A stretch of 64,000 nt of DNA from Streptomyces sp. V4I2 (GCF_030817655.1 NZ_JAUSZM010000003.1:10106001-10170000), one strand, 5' to 3'; shown: positions 16,731 to 26,269, numbered from the stretch's first letter. The notes: generated by a model from the sequence alone, not told the origin. Program-made: numbers and translations.

Positions 16731-16826
16731 TTATGGGCCCTGACGTTGGTCGCAGTGAACGTCTTCGTCGTCCGGGCTCTGTGCATGGGCATGCACAGCG
16801 AGGCCGGCGACGGACGAGAAGCCTGA
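16731..16826 (+). pseudogene. DUF7144 membrane protein, 3' fragment
   Basis: From TGG at 16734 the frame reads 'WALTLVAVNVFVVRALCMG' and ends 'MHSEAGDGREA' at the TGA 16824-16826. This is the last helix and tail of DUF7144 proteins (pattern VWxxxxIALxVFVIWALA). It resumes the alignment two or three residues after the middle fragment stops, which shows that the IS607-type element sits in the same gene as the IS110 element. Confidence 0.83.
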
Positions 16827-16921
16827 GCAGGCGGGCCGAGCAACCTCAACCGCGACTTCAGTGGCCGCGTGGAACCGGTCCGGCCGGGTTTGACCAGTGG
16901 CTCCGTGCCTACCCTGGAGGT

Positions 16922-18676
16922 GTGGCTCGGTCCAATGACGAGGTCGCCGCACTGTTCCAGGAGTATGCGGACCTGATCTCGATCACCGGCGGGGACGCGT
17001 TCAAGGCGCGTGTCCACGAGAAGGCTGCCCGCGCGATCGGCGGTCACCACGCCGATGTCGGGACGCTCGACGTGAAGGGCCTGCAGCAGATCCCGGGTGT
17101 CGGCAGGTCGATCGCCGAGAAGGTCGTCGAGTACTTCCGCGACGGCAGTGTGTCCGCCGTGGAGGAGCTGCGGGCGAAGATCCCCGCCGGGGTCCGGCAG
17201 CTGACGGCCATCCCCGCGCTCGGTCCGAAGAAGGCCTTGGCGCTCCACGAGGAGCTGGGGATCTCCTCCGTCGAGGAACTGGCCGACGCGATCCATGCGG
17301 AGCGGCTGCGCGACCTGAAAGGCTTCGGCCCCAGGACGGAGGAGAAGATCCTCCACGGCATCGAGCTCCTGCAGTCCTCCGGGGACCGTGTCCTGCTCGA
17401 CGTGGCCCTCGACCTCGCCGAGGAGACCGTCGCCGGGCTGTCCCGGGTGACCGGTTGCCTGCGGTGCGCATACGCCGGGTCGCTGCGCCGCTTCCGGGAG
17501 ACGATCGGTGACATCGACGTCCTCGTCGCGGCGACGAAGCCAATGCCCGTCATGCGGGCGTTCACCGAGCTGCCGGACGTCACGGAAGTCATCGCCCACG
17601 GCGAGAAGAAGACGTCGATTCGCACCGGCAAGGGGCTGGCGATCGACTTGCGGGTCGTGCCGCCCGACTCCTGGGGTGCCGCCCTGCTGTACTTCACCGG
17701 CTCCAAGGCCCACAACATCCGGATCCGTGAAATCGCCGTGCATCAGGGACTGAAGCTCTCCGAATACGGGCTGTTCGACGCCGAGAGCGGCGAGAAGATC
17801 GTTTCCGCGACGGAGGAGGACGTGTACGCCCGGCTCGGCCTGCCGTGGATCGAGCCCACGCTGCGCGAGGACCGCGGCGAGATCGAGGCCGGGCAGCGCG
17901 GTGAACTGCCCGACCTGGTCACGGAGTCCGACATCCGGGGCGACCTGCACACCCACACCGACCTCACCGACGGCCTCGCCCCGCTGGAGGAGATGATCCG
18001 CTCTGCGGCGGAACGCGGCTACGGCTACTACGCGATCACCGACCACGGGCCGGACCTGTACATGCAACGCATGACCGACGAGCGGATGGTGGCCCAGCGC
18101 GATCAGGTACGGCAGCTCGACCGCGCGTACGGCAAGGGGGGCGGCATGCGGTTGCTGCACGGTGTGGAGCTGAACATCGCTCCCGACGGCGGCGTGGACT
18201 GGCCGGACGGCTTCCTGGCGGGCTTCGACCTGTGCGTGGCTTCGGTGCACTCGCACTTCAACCAGGACCGCGGCACGCTGACCCGGCGGATCGTCCGGGC
18301 CTGCGAGAACCCGTATGTCAACATCATCGGTCACCCCACCACCCGCATCCTCGGCAAGCGGCCCGGTATCGACGCCGACCTCGACGAGATCTTCGCCGCC
18401 TGCGCCCGCACCGGCACGGCCCTGGAAGTCAACGCCCATCCGGACCGGCTCGATCTGCGTGACGAGGACATCCTGCGGGCCCGGCGGCACGGCGTGAAGT
18501 TCGCGATCGACAGCGACGCCCACTCCACCCTCCACCTGGCCCATATGCGATACGGCGTGGGCACGGCCCAGCGCGGCTGGCTCACCAAGGAGGACGTGAT
18601 CAACGTCTGGCCGCACACCCGGCTGCGACGGTTCCTGGACAAGGGCGGCCGACCCAAGCGGCACTCTGTTTCGTGA
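16922..18676 (+). CDS. polX: DNA polymerase/3'-5' exonuclease PolX
   Basis: A 584-residue bacterial family X DNA polymerase. Order: N-terminal HhH region (1-75), helix-hairpin-helix repeats ('LQQIPGVGRSIAEKV', 'IPALGPKKALALHEELG'), polymerase palm at about 186-205 with the Gly-Ser and metal-binding Asp pair ('GSLRRFRETIGDIDVLV'), then a C-terminal PHP exonuclease domain from about 340 ('DLHTHTDLTDG', 'YYAITDHGPD', 'VHSHFNQD', 'GHPTTRILGKRPG', 'SDAHSTLHL') with the histidines and aspartates that bind manganese. It acts in base-excision or gap repair. The GTG at 16922 fits homologues ('ARSNDEVAALFQEYADLI'), though its GGAGG is only 1 bp away. It stands just downstream of the mobile-element cluster and looks intact. 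Confidence 0.92.
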   Translation: MARSNDEVAALFQEYADLISITGGDAFKARVHEKAARAIGGHHADVGTLDVKGLQQIPGVGRSIAEKVVEYFRDGSVSAVEELRAKIPAGVRQLTAIPALGPKKALALHEELGISSVEELADAIHAERLRDLKGFGPRTEEKILHGIELLQSSGDRVLLDVALDLAEETVAGLSRVTGCLRCAYAGSLRRFRETIGDIDVLVAATKPMPVMRAFTELPDVTEVIAHGEKKTSIRTGKGLAIDLRVVPPDSWGAALLYFTGSKAHNIRIREIAVHQGLKLSEYGLFDAESGEKIVSATEEDVYARLGLPWIEPTLREDRGEIEAGQRGELPDLVTESDIRGDLHTHTDLTDGLAPLEEMIRSAAERGYGYYAITDHGPDLYMQRMTDERMVAQRDQVRQLDRAYGKGGGMRLLHGVELNIAPDGGVDWPDGFLAGFDLCVASVHSHFNQDRGTLTRRIVRACENPYVNIIGHPTTRILGKRPGIDADLDEIFAACARTGTALEVNAHPDRLDLRDEDILRARRHGVKFAIDSDAHSTLHLAHMRYGVGTAQRGWLTKEDVINVWPHTRLRRFLDKGGRPKRHSVS

Positions 18677-18832
18677 TCCCGGAGCCGCGCGACACACCAC
18701 CGATCACGCGGTCGAGCCCTACCAAGTGCCCCTGCTCGTGATCCGGGGCGCGGCGCAGGAGAAGGCCCGCCGGTGTGAAGCGCGGCGGGTTCCTCGCGCA
18801 CACGCCGAGCAGGGTCAGCCGAAGCCCTCGGG

Positions 18833-19930
18833 TCATGGTCCGGTTTCCGCCGCCAGGGTGCCGTCGGTCTCCAGGGTGATGCGCACGCCACGGCTGATGC
18901 GGGCGAGGGTGGTGCGGAGCCAGGTGCGGTCCTCGGTGGGCGCGGACTCCAGCTGCATGCGGCGGGCGCGCAGGGGGACCATGCGCAGGCCGGTGAGCCG
19001 TCCCGTGCCCGCCGCCACCGTGGCGAGGTAGGCGATCCGGAGGTCGTCGCGGAACTCCTCGTAGCCACAGATGCCCTCGTAGTCGTCGATGAAGTCGCCG
19101 CAGCCGTGCAGGATCAGCCGCTCCCGGTACACCTCGACGGGGCGCGGGTGGTGCGAGGAGTGTCCATGGACGATGTCGACACCACCGTCCACCAGGGCGT
19201 GCGCGAAACGGATCTGGTCGCGGGGGACGAGGTAACCCCAGTTGGAACCCCAGTGCACGGAGACCACCACGAGGTCGCCCGCACGCTTGGTCGCGGCCAC
19301 GTGCCGGACCACCGCGTCGGCGGCGGCGGCCGACAGGTCGGGGACGTAGGCGACGCCGGAGCGGTCCGCGGTCGCCGCCCAGTCGGACGGGATGCCGCTG
19401 GAGCGTGCCCCGAGGGCGAAGACGAGGACGCGGCCACCCGAGGAGAGCGGGAGCACCGCGGGCGCGTACGCCTCGTTGGCGTCCCGTCCCGCGCCCGCCG
19501 TCCGCAGACCCGCACGGGCCAGCGAGCCGAGCGTTTCGTCCAGGCCCGCGCGGCCGAAGTCCAGCACGTGGTTGTTGGCCAGGACGCAGACGTCCGGCCG
19601 GGCAACCGTGAGGGCGGGCAGGTTGTCGGGGTGCATGCGGTAGTGGACCTCCTTGCCCGGCGCGAACGCGTCCGCGCAGGTGACGGACGTCTCCAGATTC
19701 ACGATCCGGACGTCCGGGTCGGCCTCCTCCAGCAACCGCAGCGCCTCACCCCACGGCCAGGACGGATCGACCGGAGCCGGAATCGGGCCGTCGGCCGCCT
19801 CCGCCATCCGGACGTAGGATCGGGCGTCCACGAGGTAGCCTTCCCGCAACACCGGATCACCGGGGTTCGGAAGAATCTGATCGACGCCGCGACCGAGCAT
19901 CACGTCCCCGCACAGGAACAGCGTCACCAT
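18833..19930 (-). CDS. CapA family protein (PGA-synthesis-like metallophosphoesterase fold)
   Basis: A 365-residue CapA-like protein. The conserved blocks are all present: 'TLFLCGDVMLGRGVDQIL' (metal-binding Asp), 'VNLETSVTC', 'VCVLANNHVLDFG' (Asn-Asn-His), 'VVVSVHWGSNWGY' (His) and 'GHSSHHPRPVEVY' (His-His). The family takes its name from poly-gamma-glutamate capsule synthesis, but most actinobacterial members have no capBC beside them, and none is here. The role is therefore more likely a free-standing esterase or phosphoesterase of the calcineurin-like fold. No signal peptide is visible. The ATG at 19930 is chosen; a GTG 12 bp upstream with GGTGGAG is an alternative. Confidence 0.86.
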   Translation of the reverse strand: MVTLFLCGDVMLGRGVDQILPNPGDPVLREGYLVDARSYVRMAEAADGPIPAPVDPSWPWGEALRLLEEADPDVRIVNLETSVTCADAFAPGKEVHYRMHPDNLPALTVARPDVCVLANNHVLDFGRAGLDETLGSLARAGLRTAGAGRDANEAYAPAVLPLSSGGRVLVFALGARSSGIPSDWAATADRSGVAYVPDLSAAAADAVVRHVAATKRAGDLVVVSVHWGSNWGYLVPRDQIRFAHALVDGGVDIVHGHSSHHPRPVEVYRERLILHGCGDFIDDYEGICGYEEFRDDLRIAYLATVAAGTGRLTGLRMVPLRARRMQLESAPTEDRTWLRTTLARISRGVRITLETDGTLAAETGP

Positions 19931-20011
19931 GCCGTCGCCCACAACTCCACCCTAGGCGGCGCCTACCGCATCGGCGTCGCCCCGCTACACCAGGTCCGAG
20001 ACGGTTCCTCG

Positions 20012-21073
20012 TCAGCCGGAGGCGCGTGCCTTCGCGGCGGAGATGACCTCCTGGCGCTGGCGATGGCGTTGTTCGTGCTCCAGTACCTGACGGGCCTGGT
20101 CGGTGGGAGCGTCCTGAAGGCTCGCGACGACATCGCCCGTGTTCATGGCGTCATAGCCGGTCCACGGCTCGGCTCCGCGCAGCTGTTCGATGGCGTCCAG
20201 GACTCTCCTGCGGCGCGCATGGGCGCGCTCGTAGCCCTCGATCACCGTCAGATCCAACTGGGACAGCGAGCGCAGCCGGCGTTGGATCTGCTCGGTGCTG
20301 AGCTGGCTGAACCCGGGAATCGGCAGGTCCTCCTCCCGCCTGACCGCCCCCAGGACCTCCTCGGCCATGGGGCCGGGCTCGGGCACACCCCGTACCGTCC
20401 CCCTGGAGTCGCCACCTCTGGCGTATCGGACGCCGCTGCGAGCGGCATGACGTGCCCGATTGACAGCGGTCCGCATGGTCCGGCCGGCCGCGTCGGCCAC
20501 ACCGCCCTGCTGATTCTCGGGTGGGCCGGAACCGTTGGCGGATGCCACGACGGCGCGTGCCTGTTCGGCGAGGCTGTCCTCCAGCGCCTGCAGCAGTTCC
20601 TCGTCCTGGCGGCGCAGCGAGCCGAGCAACTCGGCGGTGCCCTCGTCGTCCACCTGCTCGGCGAGGACCTCTCCGGCCCGGCAGGCGGCCAGTGCCCGTG
20701 CCGCAGCGGCGTACTCGTCCTCCGCGTTCCTCAGCAGCTGCCGCGCATCGGCCGGGCCGCCGCCGGGCAGCACGCGCCGCACGATCCCCGTCCCGATCGT
20801 CAGCGGCAGCATGACCGTGCGCATCGCACCATGCGAGACGAACCGCGTCACGTCGGCTGCGTTGCCGAGAATCCCTCGGGGCCGCAGATCGTGTACCCGA
20901 TGCTGGATGCGCTGGAGACCGACCTGCACCTGCGCCGCCTGGCCTTCGAGCATCTGCCGGTACGGACCCGGCGGCGTGACCGCCGCATCCGCCCGGAGCC
21001 GGTCGAGGACCGCGGTGTGAGCCTGGCGTGCGTCCTCCAGGACCGGTTCCAGTTCCTCCGCCACAACTGCCAT
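20012..21073 (-). CDS. Conserved helical protein with ferritin-like and DUF8129-like parts
   Basis: 353 residues, no signal peptide. The N-terminal half (1-180) is almost entirely helical and ends with heptad-like stretches ('LLGSLRRQDEELLQALEDSL'), resembling a ferritin-like bundle. A hydrophobic patch lies at about 80-100 ('MRTVMLPLTIGTGIVRRVL'). The C-terminal part (from about 255) has 'LPIPGFSQLSTEQIQRRLR' and 'YERAHARRRRVLDAIEQL', like the DUF8129 repeat of Streptomyces lipid-droplet-associated-like proteins. The ATG at 21073 follows AGGAGCC. Close homologues are common in Streptomyces and are unstudied. A structural or stress role is a guess. Confidence 0.75.
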   Translation of the reverse strand: MAVVAEELEPVLEDARQAHTAVLDRLRADAAVTPPGPYRQMLEGQAAQVQVGLQRIQHRVHDLRPRGILGNAADVTRFVSHGAMRTVMLPLTIGTGIVRRVLPGGGPADARQLLRNAEDEYAAAARALAACRAGEVLAEQVDDEGTAELLGSLRRQDEELLQALEDSLAEQARAVVASANGSGPPENQQGGVADAAGRTMRTAVNRARHAARSGVRYARGGDSRGTVRGVPEPGPMAEEVLGAVRREEDLPIPGFSQLSTEQIQRRLRSLSQLDLTVIEGYERAHARRRRVLDAIEQLRGAEPWTGYDAMNTGDVVASLQDAPTDQARQVLEHEQRHRQRQEVISAAKARASG

Positions 21074-21661
21074 GCGGGCTCCTGAGTGAACGATGGGGCG
21101 GCGGTCCGCCGCGCAGGGGAAGCGGCTGCCCTCAGCAGCCTCCGTGGCCGGGCAACCGGGACCATCCTGCAAGACCCACGCCAAGATCGCCCGGCGAGAC
21201 CTGCCAGGTGGGTCTGCCGCCGGCGATCCGAGGGCGAGCGACCGGCCCGGCTGTCCCCGGTCGACATCGCATCGCGTCGGGGGTAACAGGCCGTGCTCGT
21301 GTCCGCCGGCACCGCAGGACCAAGCAGCACCGGCATCCGGCCCCCCTGTCCGCTCATGCACCAAAGCATCCTCGGCGGCGGCTGCCCTGATGCCGGCCGG
21401 GCCGGCCACTGCGGGCACGCCCGGCTACTCGGCAGCCCGCCGCGGGAGCGGCCGCTTGGGTGGGCGTCCGGTTCGCCGGCCGGAGCCCCTTCTTTTCGGG
21501 CCCCGGCCGCGGGTTGGTGGGCACGCGCGCTCGTGGAATCCACCGACCCGAAGCGGTACGGCAACTGACGGGGCGTTGACAACCGGCTGCGGAGGTGGAC
21601 GATCGGCGGCACCTGGGAACGGGTAGGCAGCGTGCTGATGCCCCGGGCCGATGACGACAGG
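21074..21661. other. Intergenic, 588 bp, no gene recognised
   Basis: Open frames occur on both strands, but codon use is not convincing and no family is recognisable. The upstream promoter of the DUF8129-like gene must lie at its left edge. The right edge follows the stop of the DUF1963 gene, so the rest may be spacer or decayed DNA. Confidence 0.45.
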
Positions 21662-22522
21662 TCAGGGGTTCCAGTAAACCGAGGTGAACGCACGGTCGAA
21701 GCGCCGCGCGGCCACGTCCTCGCGTTGGATCACCCAGTGGACGGTGGCGCTCTCCCAGCCCTGCACGTCCATGCCGGCATGCCAGTCGGCCAGGAGCACC
21801 CAGTCCGAGACGTCGTCCGAAACCGGTCCGTCCCACCGGCCCGTTTCCGCCGCTCTCGCGGCCGTGGACACGGCAACGGCGACCGGGTCGTAGTAGACGG
21901 CCTCCTCATCGGCGTATCCCCCGATCTGCAGCGGCCCCTCGGGGGCGATGTCGTCATGGGTGCTCTCCCAGACCTCGACGAGTTCCTCGGAGCGGGGATG
22001 CCCGGGAAGCGGCCCGCTCCCCGCTCTCCCGGGCAGTTCGACCGCCTCGTGGCAGGGCAGCGACACAGTGGTCGTGGCCCGCAGCGGACCCTGCGGGAAC
22101 GCCTTGAACATCGCTTCGTAGTCGTGGAATTCGGAGGAGTTCCAAGCGTGCCTGTCCCGTTCCGTCACGGCAGTGCCGACGGGGACGTACACCACACTGC
22201 CCATGGGTTCGTCATAGTCGGCGGTCTCGGGGAAGGCGAAGAGCAGCAGGTGACCGTCGGGGGGCAGGGGCAGGTCCGTCGCGTCGGCGGGCAGGGCCGC
22301 CAGGTCGATGGAGGCGACGAAGGGGTGGGCGGGGTCCGGGGTATCGGCCGGAAGCAGGAGCGGACCGCCGAATTGGCCCACCACCGGCCCGTCCCCGTCC
22401 TGTGTCAGCGTCGCGCAGGGGCGGGCGGTGGCCAACCACCGCTCCACGTCCTCGGCTGGTATGCCCCGCGCGATCGCCTCGTCACGGAAGGGACCTAACC
22501 GGTTCCACATCTCAGGAGTCAT
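21662..22522 (-). CDS. DUF1963 (YwqG-like) protein
   Basis: 286 residues, cytosolic. The family signature is a long beta-rich domain containing 'QFGGPLLLPADTP', 'HPFVASIDLAALPAD', 'DGHLLLFAFPE', 'QIGGYADEEA' and the near-C-terminal 'WVLLADWHAG'. Proteins of this family are widespread and unassigned; some sit in toxin-immunity-like or stress contexts. The ATG at 22522 is the first Met in front of the conserved 'MWNRLGPFRDEAIARG', with a weak ribosome site. No operon partner. Confidence 0.82.
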   Translation of the reverse strand: MTPEMWNRLGPFRDEAIARGIPAEDVERWLATARPCATLTQDGDGPVVGQFGGPLLLPADTPDPAHPFVASIDLAALPADATDLPLPPDGHLLLFAFPETADYDEPMGSVVYVPVGTAVTERDRHAWNSSEFHDYEAMFKAFPQGPLRATTTVSLPCHEAVELPGRAGSGPLPGHPRSEELVEVWESTHDDIAPEGPLQIGGYADEEAVYYDPVAVAVSTAARAAETGRWDGPVSDDVSDWVLLADWHAGMDVQGWESATVHWVIQREDVAARRFDRAFTSVYWNP

Positions 22523-22812
22523 GGGCAAACCGTAGAGGCAGGGACTGACACAGCGGCGTCGAAGCGGTCGGCGGGCCACGGAGGAGCTGTCCGGCCCCTT
22601 GTCCCGGTGGAACCGGCACGGCAACGGGACCGCCACCCACAGCTGCCGCATCCGGCGCCACTGCCCTCGGCGCTACATCCGCGCCGTTGCGATCACCGTA
22701 CTCACCGCTCCCTGACGAAACGCCGCTCGTGCGACAGGGGCGGGGTCGTGCCCGGCTGGTGTACTGCTCCAGCCACTCGGCCGAACACGGCTTGCATGCA
22801 AGGATGTTGCCC

Positions 22813-24348
22813 GTGACCAGATCGACTTCGTCGCCCGCCGCCGACGGCACGCCTCACCACCACGGCCTGGGTCCCCGGACCGCTGCCGCGCTTGTGTTCG
22901 GGTCCTCGGCCGCAGTCCTGGTGGTCGAGATCGTCGCTCTGCGGCTGCTGGCTCCCTACCTCGGCCTCACCCTCGAGACCAGCACCATGGTGATCGGCAT
23001 CGCCCTCACCGCGATCGCCGTCGGCTCCTGGCTGGGTGGGCGCCTCGCCGACCAGGTCAATCCACGCAGGCTCATAGGCCCCTCGCTCGGCGTGTCAGGA
23101 GCGGTCGTGGCGCTCACCCCTGCCGTGCTGCGCACCACTGGGGAGTGGGCACCACCGATTCTCTTGTTCATCGCGTCGCTGACCATCCTCGTGCCGGGCG
23201 CGCTGCTCTCCGCGGTGACGCCGATCGTGACCAAGCTGCGTCTGACCAGCCTCGCCGAGACCGGAACGGTTGTCGGCCGACTGTCCGGTGTCGGCACGGT
23301 CGGCGCCATCGTCGGCACCGTCCTCACCGGCTTCGTCCTCGTATCGCGGTTGCCGGTCAGCGGCATCCTGATCGGCCTCGGAACACTGCTGGTGGTCGGC
23401 GCGGCGCTGGTCGAGTGGCGAACGCGTGGATGGAGCGGCACCCCTGCCCTGACACTCGTGGTCGTGGCCGGCAGCCTCGCCACCACCGTCGCGCCCGGCG
23501 GCTGCGACGCGGAGACCAGGTACCACTGCGCACGGGTCGTCGCAGACCCCGACCGGGACAGCGGCCGGACACTCGTGCTGGACGGCGTGCGGCACTCCTA
23601 CGTCGACATCGACGACCCGACCTTCCTGAAGTTCGAGTACGTGCGCGCCATCGCGTCGGTGGTCGATGCCGCCTTTCCCGAAGGTGAGCCACTTGCCGCC
23701 CACCACCTGGGCGGCGGCGGGCTCACCTTTCCCCGTTACCTCGCCGCTACGCGGCCCGGGACGCGCAGCCTGGTATCCGAGATCGACAGCGGGGTCGTGC
23801 GCATCGACCGCGACCAGCTCGGTCTGAGATCACAAGCCGGTATCGACGTACGCGCCGAGGACGGCAGGCTCGGCCTGCGTCGACTGGACGCCGGCAGCCG
23901 TGACCTCGTCGTCGGTGACGCCTTCGGGGGCGTCAGCGTGCCGTGGCACCTCACTACGGTGGAGGCGCTGACAGACGTACGGCGGGTGCTCAACGAGGGC
24001 GGCCTGTACGTTGCCAACCTCATCGATCACGGTGGTCTGGCCTTCGCACGTGCCGAAGTAGCCACCCTCAGCGAGACCTTCGAGCACGTCGCCCTCGTCG
24101 GCGCTCCGGCCGACATCGGCCTCGACCCGACCGCCAGTTCCGACGGCGGCAATCTGGTGGTCGTCGCCTCCGACCGACCAGTCGACCTGCGCGCGACCCA
24201 GGAGGCGCTGGACGCCCGGCAGATCGGCTGGAAGATCAGTAGCGGCGAGGACCTCACCTCCTGGATCGGCGATGCCCAACTGCTCACCGACGACTACGCA
24301 CCCGTCGACCAGCTCATCCAGCCCTACCGTCCACGGAGCAGCCAGTGA
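22813..24348 (+). CDS. Spermidine-synthase-like membrane protein (fused transporter-like helices and SAM-dependent domain)
   Basis: About 511 residues. Six or seven transmembrane helices fill residues 15-220 ('VVEIVALRLLAPYLGLTLET', 'IGIALTAIAVGSWLGGRLAD', 'TVVGRLSGVGTVGAIVGTVL'). A cytosolic Rossmann-like domain of the polyamine synthase family (about 240-510) follows, with 'HHLGGGGLTFPRYLA', 'SLVSEIDSGVV' and 'RDLVVGDAFGG'. This fused layout is common in actinobacteria, where true aminopropyltransferase activity is rarely shown. The 'LGGGGLT' motif and acidic 'EID' after it keep the fold for binding a decarboxylated-SAM-like ligand. The GTG at 22813 has AAGGA at good spacing; the ATG at 22804 is an alternative. 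No polyamine genes are next to it. Confidence 0.83.
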   Translation: MTRSTSSPAADGTPHHHGLGPRTAAALVFGSSAAVLVVEIVALRLLAPYLGLTLETSTMVIGIALTAIAVGSWLGGRLADQVNPRRLIGPSLGVSGAVVALTPAVLRTTGEWAPPILLFIASLTILVPGALLSAVTPIVTKLRLTSLAETGTVVGRLSGVGTVGAIVGTVLTGFVLVSRLPVSGILIGLGTLLVVGAALVEWRTRGWSGTPALTLVVVAGSLATTVAPGGCDAETRYHCARVVADPDRDSGRTLVLDGVRHSYVDIDDPTFLKFEYVRAIASVVDAAFPEGEPLAAHHLGGGGLTFPRYLAATRPGTRSLVSEIDSGVVRIDRDQLGLRSQAGIDVRAEDGRLGLRRLDAGSRDLVVGDAFGGVSVPWHLTTVEALTDVRRVLNEGGLYVANLIDHGGLAFARAEVATLSETFEHVALVGAPADIGLDPTASSDGGNLVVVASDRPVDLRATQEALDARQIGWKISSGEDLTSWIGDAQLLTDDYAPVDQLIQPYRPRSSQ

Positions 24349-24644
24349 CGTGCGCTGTTCGCCGGATTCCAGGTCGCGGCCGAGCAGTCGCTCGATGGTC
24401 TGCAGGCGTGGGTAGAGGGCCCACCTCGCTGCGCCGTGCGTCGGCTGTCTGTTCACCGAGAGCCTCGACCGGTCCCTGCGGGTCGGCGAGCGGCTGAAGG
24501 TCGGCATGGCCGGCCGGCCTTGTTTCCGATCCGGCGGCCCTGTTCGGCGGGGTCAAGCAGTGTGAAGGCGACGTTGTCCGGCACCTCGGCGAGTGCCCGA
24601 TGAAGGCCGCTTTCACCGACCCCTCCGGCAGCACCTCGGGCCGG
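24349..24644. other. Intergenic with a possible regulator-gene remnant
   Basis: About 296 bp. On the minus strand near 24345-24400 a short frame reads 'LQTIERLLGRDLESGEQRT', which resembles the end of PucR/CdaR-type helix-turn-helix proteins. The preceding residues are out of frame. This is too little to call a gene. Confidence 0.35.
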
Positions 24645-26264
24645 TCAGGGCGTGCTGCTGGGAATCACACAGTTCTTCGGCTGTTCCCGGCCGGTGGGCC
24701 AGCCCAGGCCGACGAACCTCAGCGTGCCGGCGCCCGCCAGACCCGGGTCCAGGTCGACGACTGCGACCGGCTTGTCGTATGCGTTTCCACCGCTGGTCAG
24801 GCAGATCAGGCCGCTCGTGCCCTGCACGCGGTGCCGGGACTGGAGCAGCGACCACTGTCCCCGGACGTCCTCAAGGCCGGGCACCGCCTCGGGACCGCCG
24901 CTCTGCGTCTGGTGCAGTGCCTTGCCGATGGTGACGAGGCCGTCGTACACGAGCATCGTCCGGGAGTCCTCCAGGTCCGGGGCCGAGCCGAGGCTCGTTC
25001 CCTCGCTGCGCGTGGTCTCGATCCGCTTCTTCAGGGTGTCCAGGGCGGTCTTGGGCTCGGTGAGGTACTGGGGGAGTTCCTCGGCGGTGGGCTTGCGGTC
25101 GTGGTCCGCGTCCCACTGCTTGTTCCAGCGGGCCAGTTCGGTGTTCCAGGCCTCCGGGTGCGCGGGGGCGGCGTACTGCACCGTCACCTTCGCCGTGCCG
25201 TCCTCGCCGCGCAGCTGCGCCCAGTCCTTCTCCGTCATGTCCTGCCGCAGCGAGGCGGCGTCGGAACCGCTGACGATGGTGTAGTGCCGGTCCTTGCAGC
25301 CCACCTGGGCGAGCTTGAGCGCGAAGATCCGCAGGTGCAGCGTGCGTCCCGCGAAGTAGACGATGTCGGCCCGGGAGTCGCAGATGTTGTTGGCCAGCTG
25401 GGTGAACTGGTTGCCGGTCGAGCCGGCCTCGTCGATCGCGGGGGACTCGAACGGCATCGGGGCGGGCCCGGCCGGGCCCTTCTCCTCGATCCCGCTGAAC
25501 GCTTTCGCCAGCGACTCGTTGTAGCTGTCGGGGCGCTTGTCGTAGACCAGCACCGTCTTGAGGTTCTCCCGGCCCCGTTCGCCGTTGAAGTTGGCCAGGG
25601 CCTGGGCCGCGTCGTGGTTGGTGGGGATGATCCGGGCCAGGCCGGGGAACTGCTGGTGTGCCATCCCGTCCGCTGTGTCCTCGTTGGCGATCCGGTCCCC
25701 GCTGATGCGGGAGGCGAGCACCGGGACCTTGTGCTCCGTCAGTCGCTTGACGGCTGCTTCTGTCGTGTCGAGGCTGAGGTTGAACCCTGTGACGGCGCGC
25801 AGCCGGTCGTTTGGCGAGTCGGCCATCCGCAGCAGGGTGTCCACGACCTTTTCCTGTTGCTCGTAGTTCCGCCCGGGGTTGGCCAGCACCAGACGGATCT
25901 TCGGCGGTTCTCCCTCGCCCTCGTTGGCCTGCCGCTGCCCCAGGTACGCACCCTGGAGGTCGCTGCGCATCTGCCGGCGCAGCGCCGCCTTGTCCGACTG
26001 GAGCGGCAGCATCATCGCCACCGTGACGTGGGGCTGGCCGTCGATCCGCTTGTTCTCACGTGCGATGGCCCGGGCCACGTCGGCGATCTCGGGGGTGCCG
26101 AAGTCGTAGCTCTTACCGTTGAGGCCGATGCACTCGCCGCCGGTCCGCTCGACGCCGTCGGCGCAGGTGTCCTCCTGCTGGGAGATTCTGCAACCGGTGA
26201 AGACGGCCGCCCCGATCAGTCCCAGACCCAGCAGCGTGATGAGGAACTTCTTCCATCTGGGCAT
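24645..26264 (-). CDS. ABC-type periplasmic-binding-fold protein, membrane or lipid anchored
   Basis: 539 residues. The N-terminus has positive charges and one hydrophobic helix ending in Cys ('LITLLGLGLIGAAVFTGC'), a possible but non-ideal lipobox or a plain anchor. The rest is a type I periplasmic-binding fold of the branched-chain amino acid/urea receptor class: 'VTVAMMLPLQSDKAALRRQM', 'IRLVLANPGRNYEQQEKVV', 'HKVPVLASRISGD', 'GLARIIPTNHDAAQAL', 'VLVYDKRPDSYNESLAKAF', 'ADIVYFAGRTLHLRIF'. The ATG at 26264 follows GGAGGTAACGGGG. No ABC permease or ATPase is encoded nearby. The only partner is the P-loop ATPase gene 5 bp upstream, so it probably senses an outside ligand for that protein. Function unknown. 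Confidence 0.8.
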   Translation of the reverse strand: MPRWKKFLITLLGLGLIGAAVFTGCRISQQEDTCADGVERTGGECIGLNGKSYDFGTPEIADVARAIARENKRIDGQPHVTVAMMLPLQSDKAALRRQMRSDLQGAYLGQRQANEGEGEPPKIRLVLANPGRNYEQQEKVVDTLLRMADSPNDRLRAVTGFNLSLDTTEAAVKRLTEHKVPVLASRISGDRIANEDTADGMAHQQFPGLARIIPTNHDAAQALANFNGERGRENLKTVLVYDKRPDSYNESLAKAFSGIEEKGPAGPAPMPFESPAIDEAGSTGNQFTQLANNICDSRADIVYFAGRTLHLRIFALKLAQVGCKDRHYTIVSGSDAASLRQDMTEKDWAQLRGEDGTAKVTVQYAAPAHPEAWNTELARWNKQWDADHDRKPTAEELPQYLTEPKTALDTLKKRIETTRSEGTSLGSAPDLEDSRTMLVYDGLVTIGKALHQTQSGGPEAVPGLEDVRGQWSLLQSRHRVQGTSGLICLTSGGNAYDKPVAVVDLDPGLAGAGTLRFVGLGWPTGREQPKNCVIPSSTP

Positions 26265-26269
26265 CCCCG

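Noticed and set aside
16703..18700. A 665-codon minus-strand open frame across polX
   Set aside because: Product has no family and the opposite strand encodes a complete PolX with polymerase and PHP motifs.
19106..21085. A 659-codon plus-strand frame spanning the CapA and DUF8129-like genes
   Set aside because: It crosses two real minus-strand genes and has no domain; a typical GC-rich antisense artefact.
24345..24395. Possible PucR-type regulator tail on the minus strand
   Set aside because: Only about 19 residues resemble the family and the flanks are out of frame; not enough to call a pseudogene.
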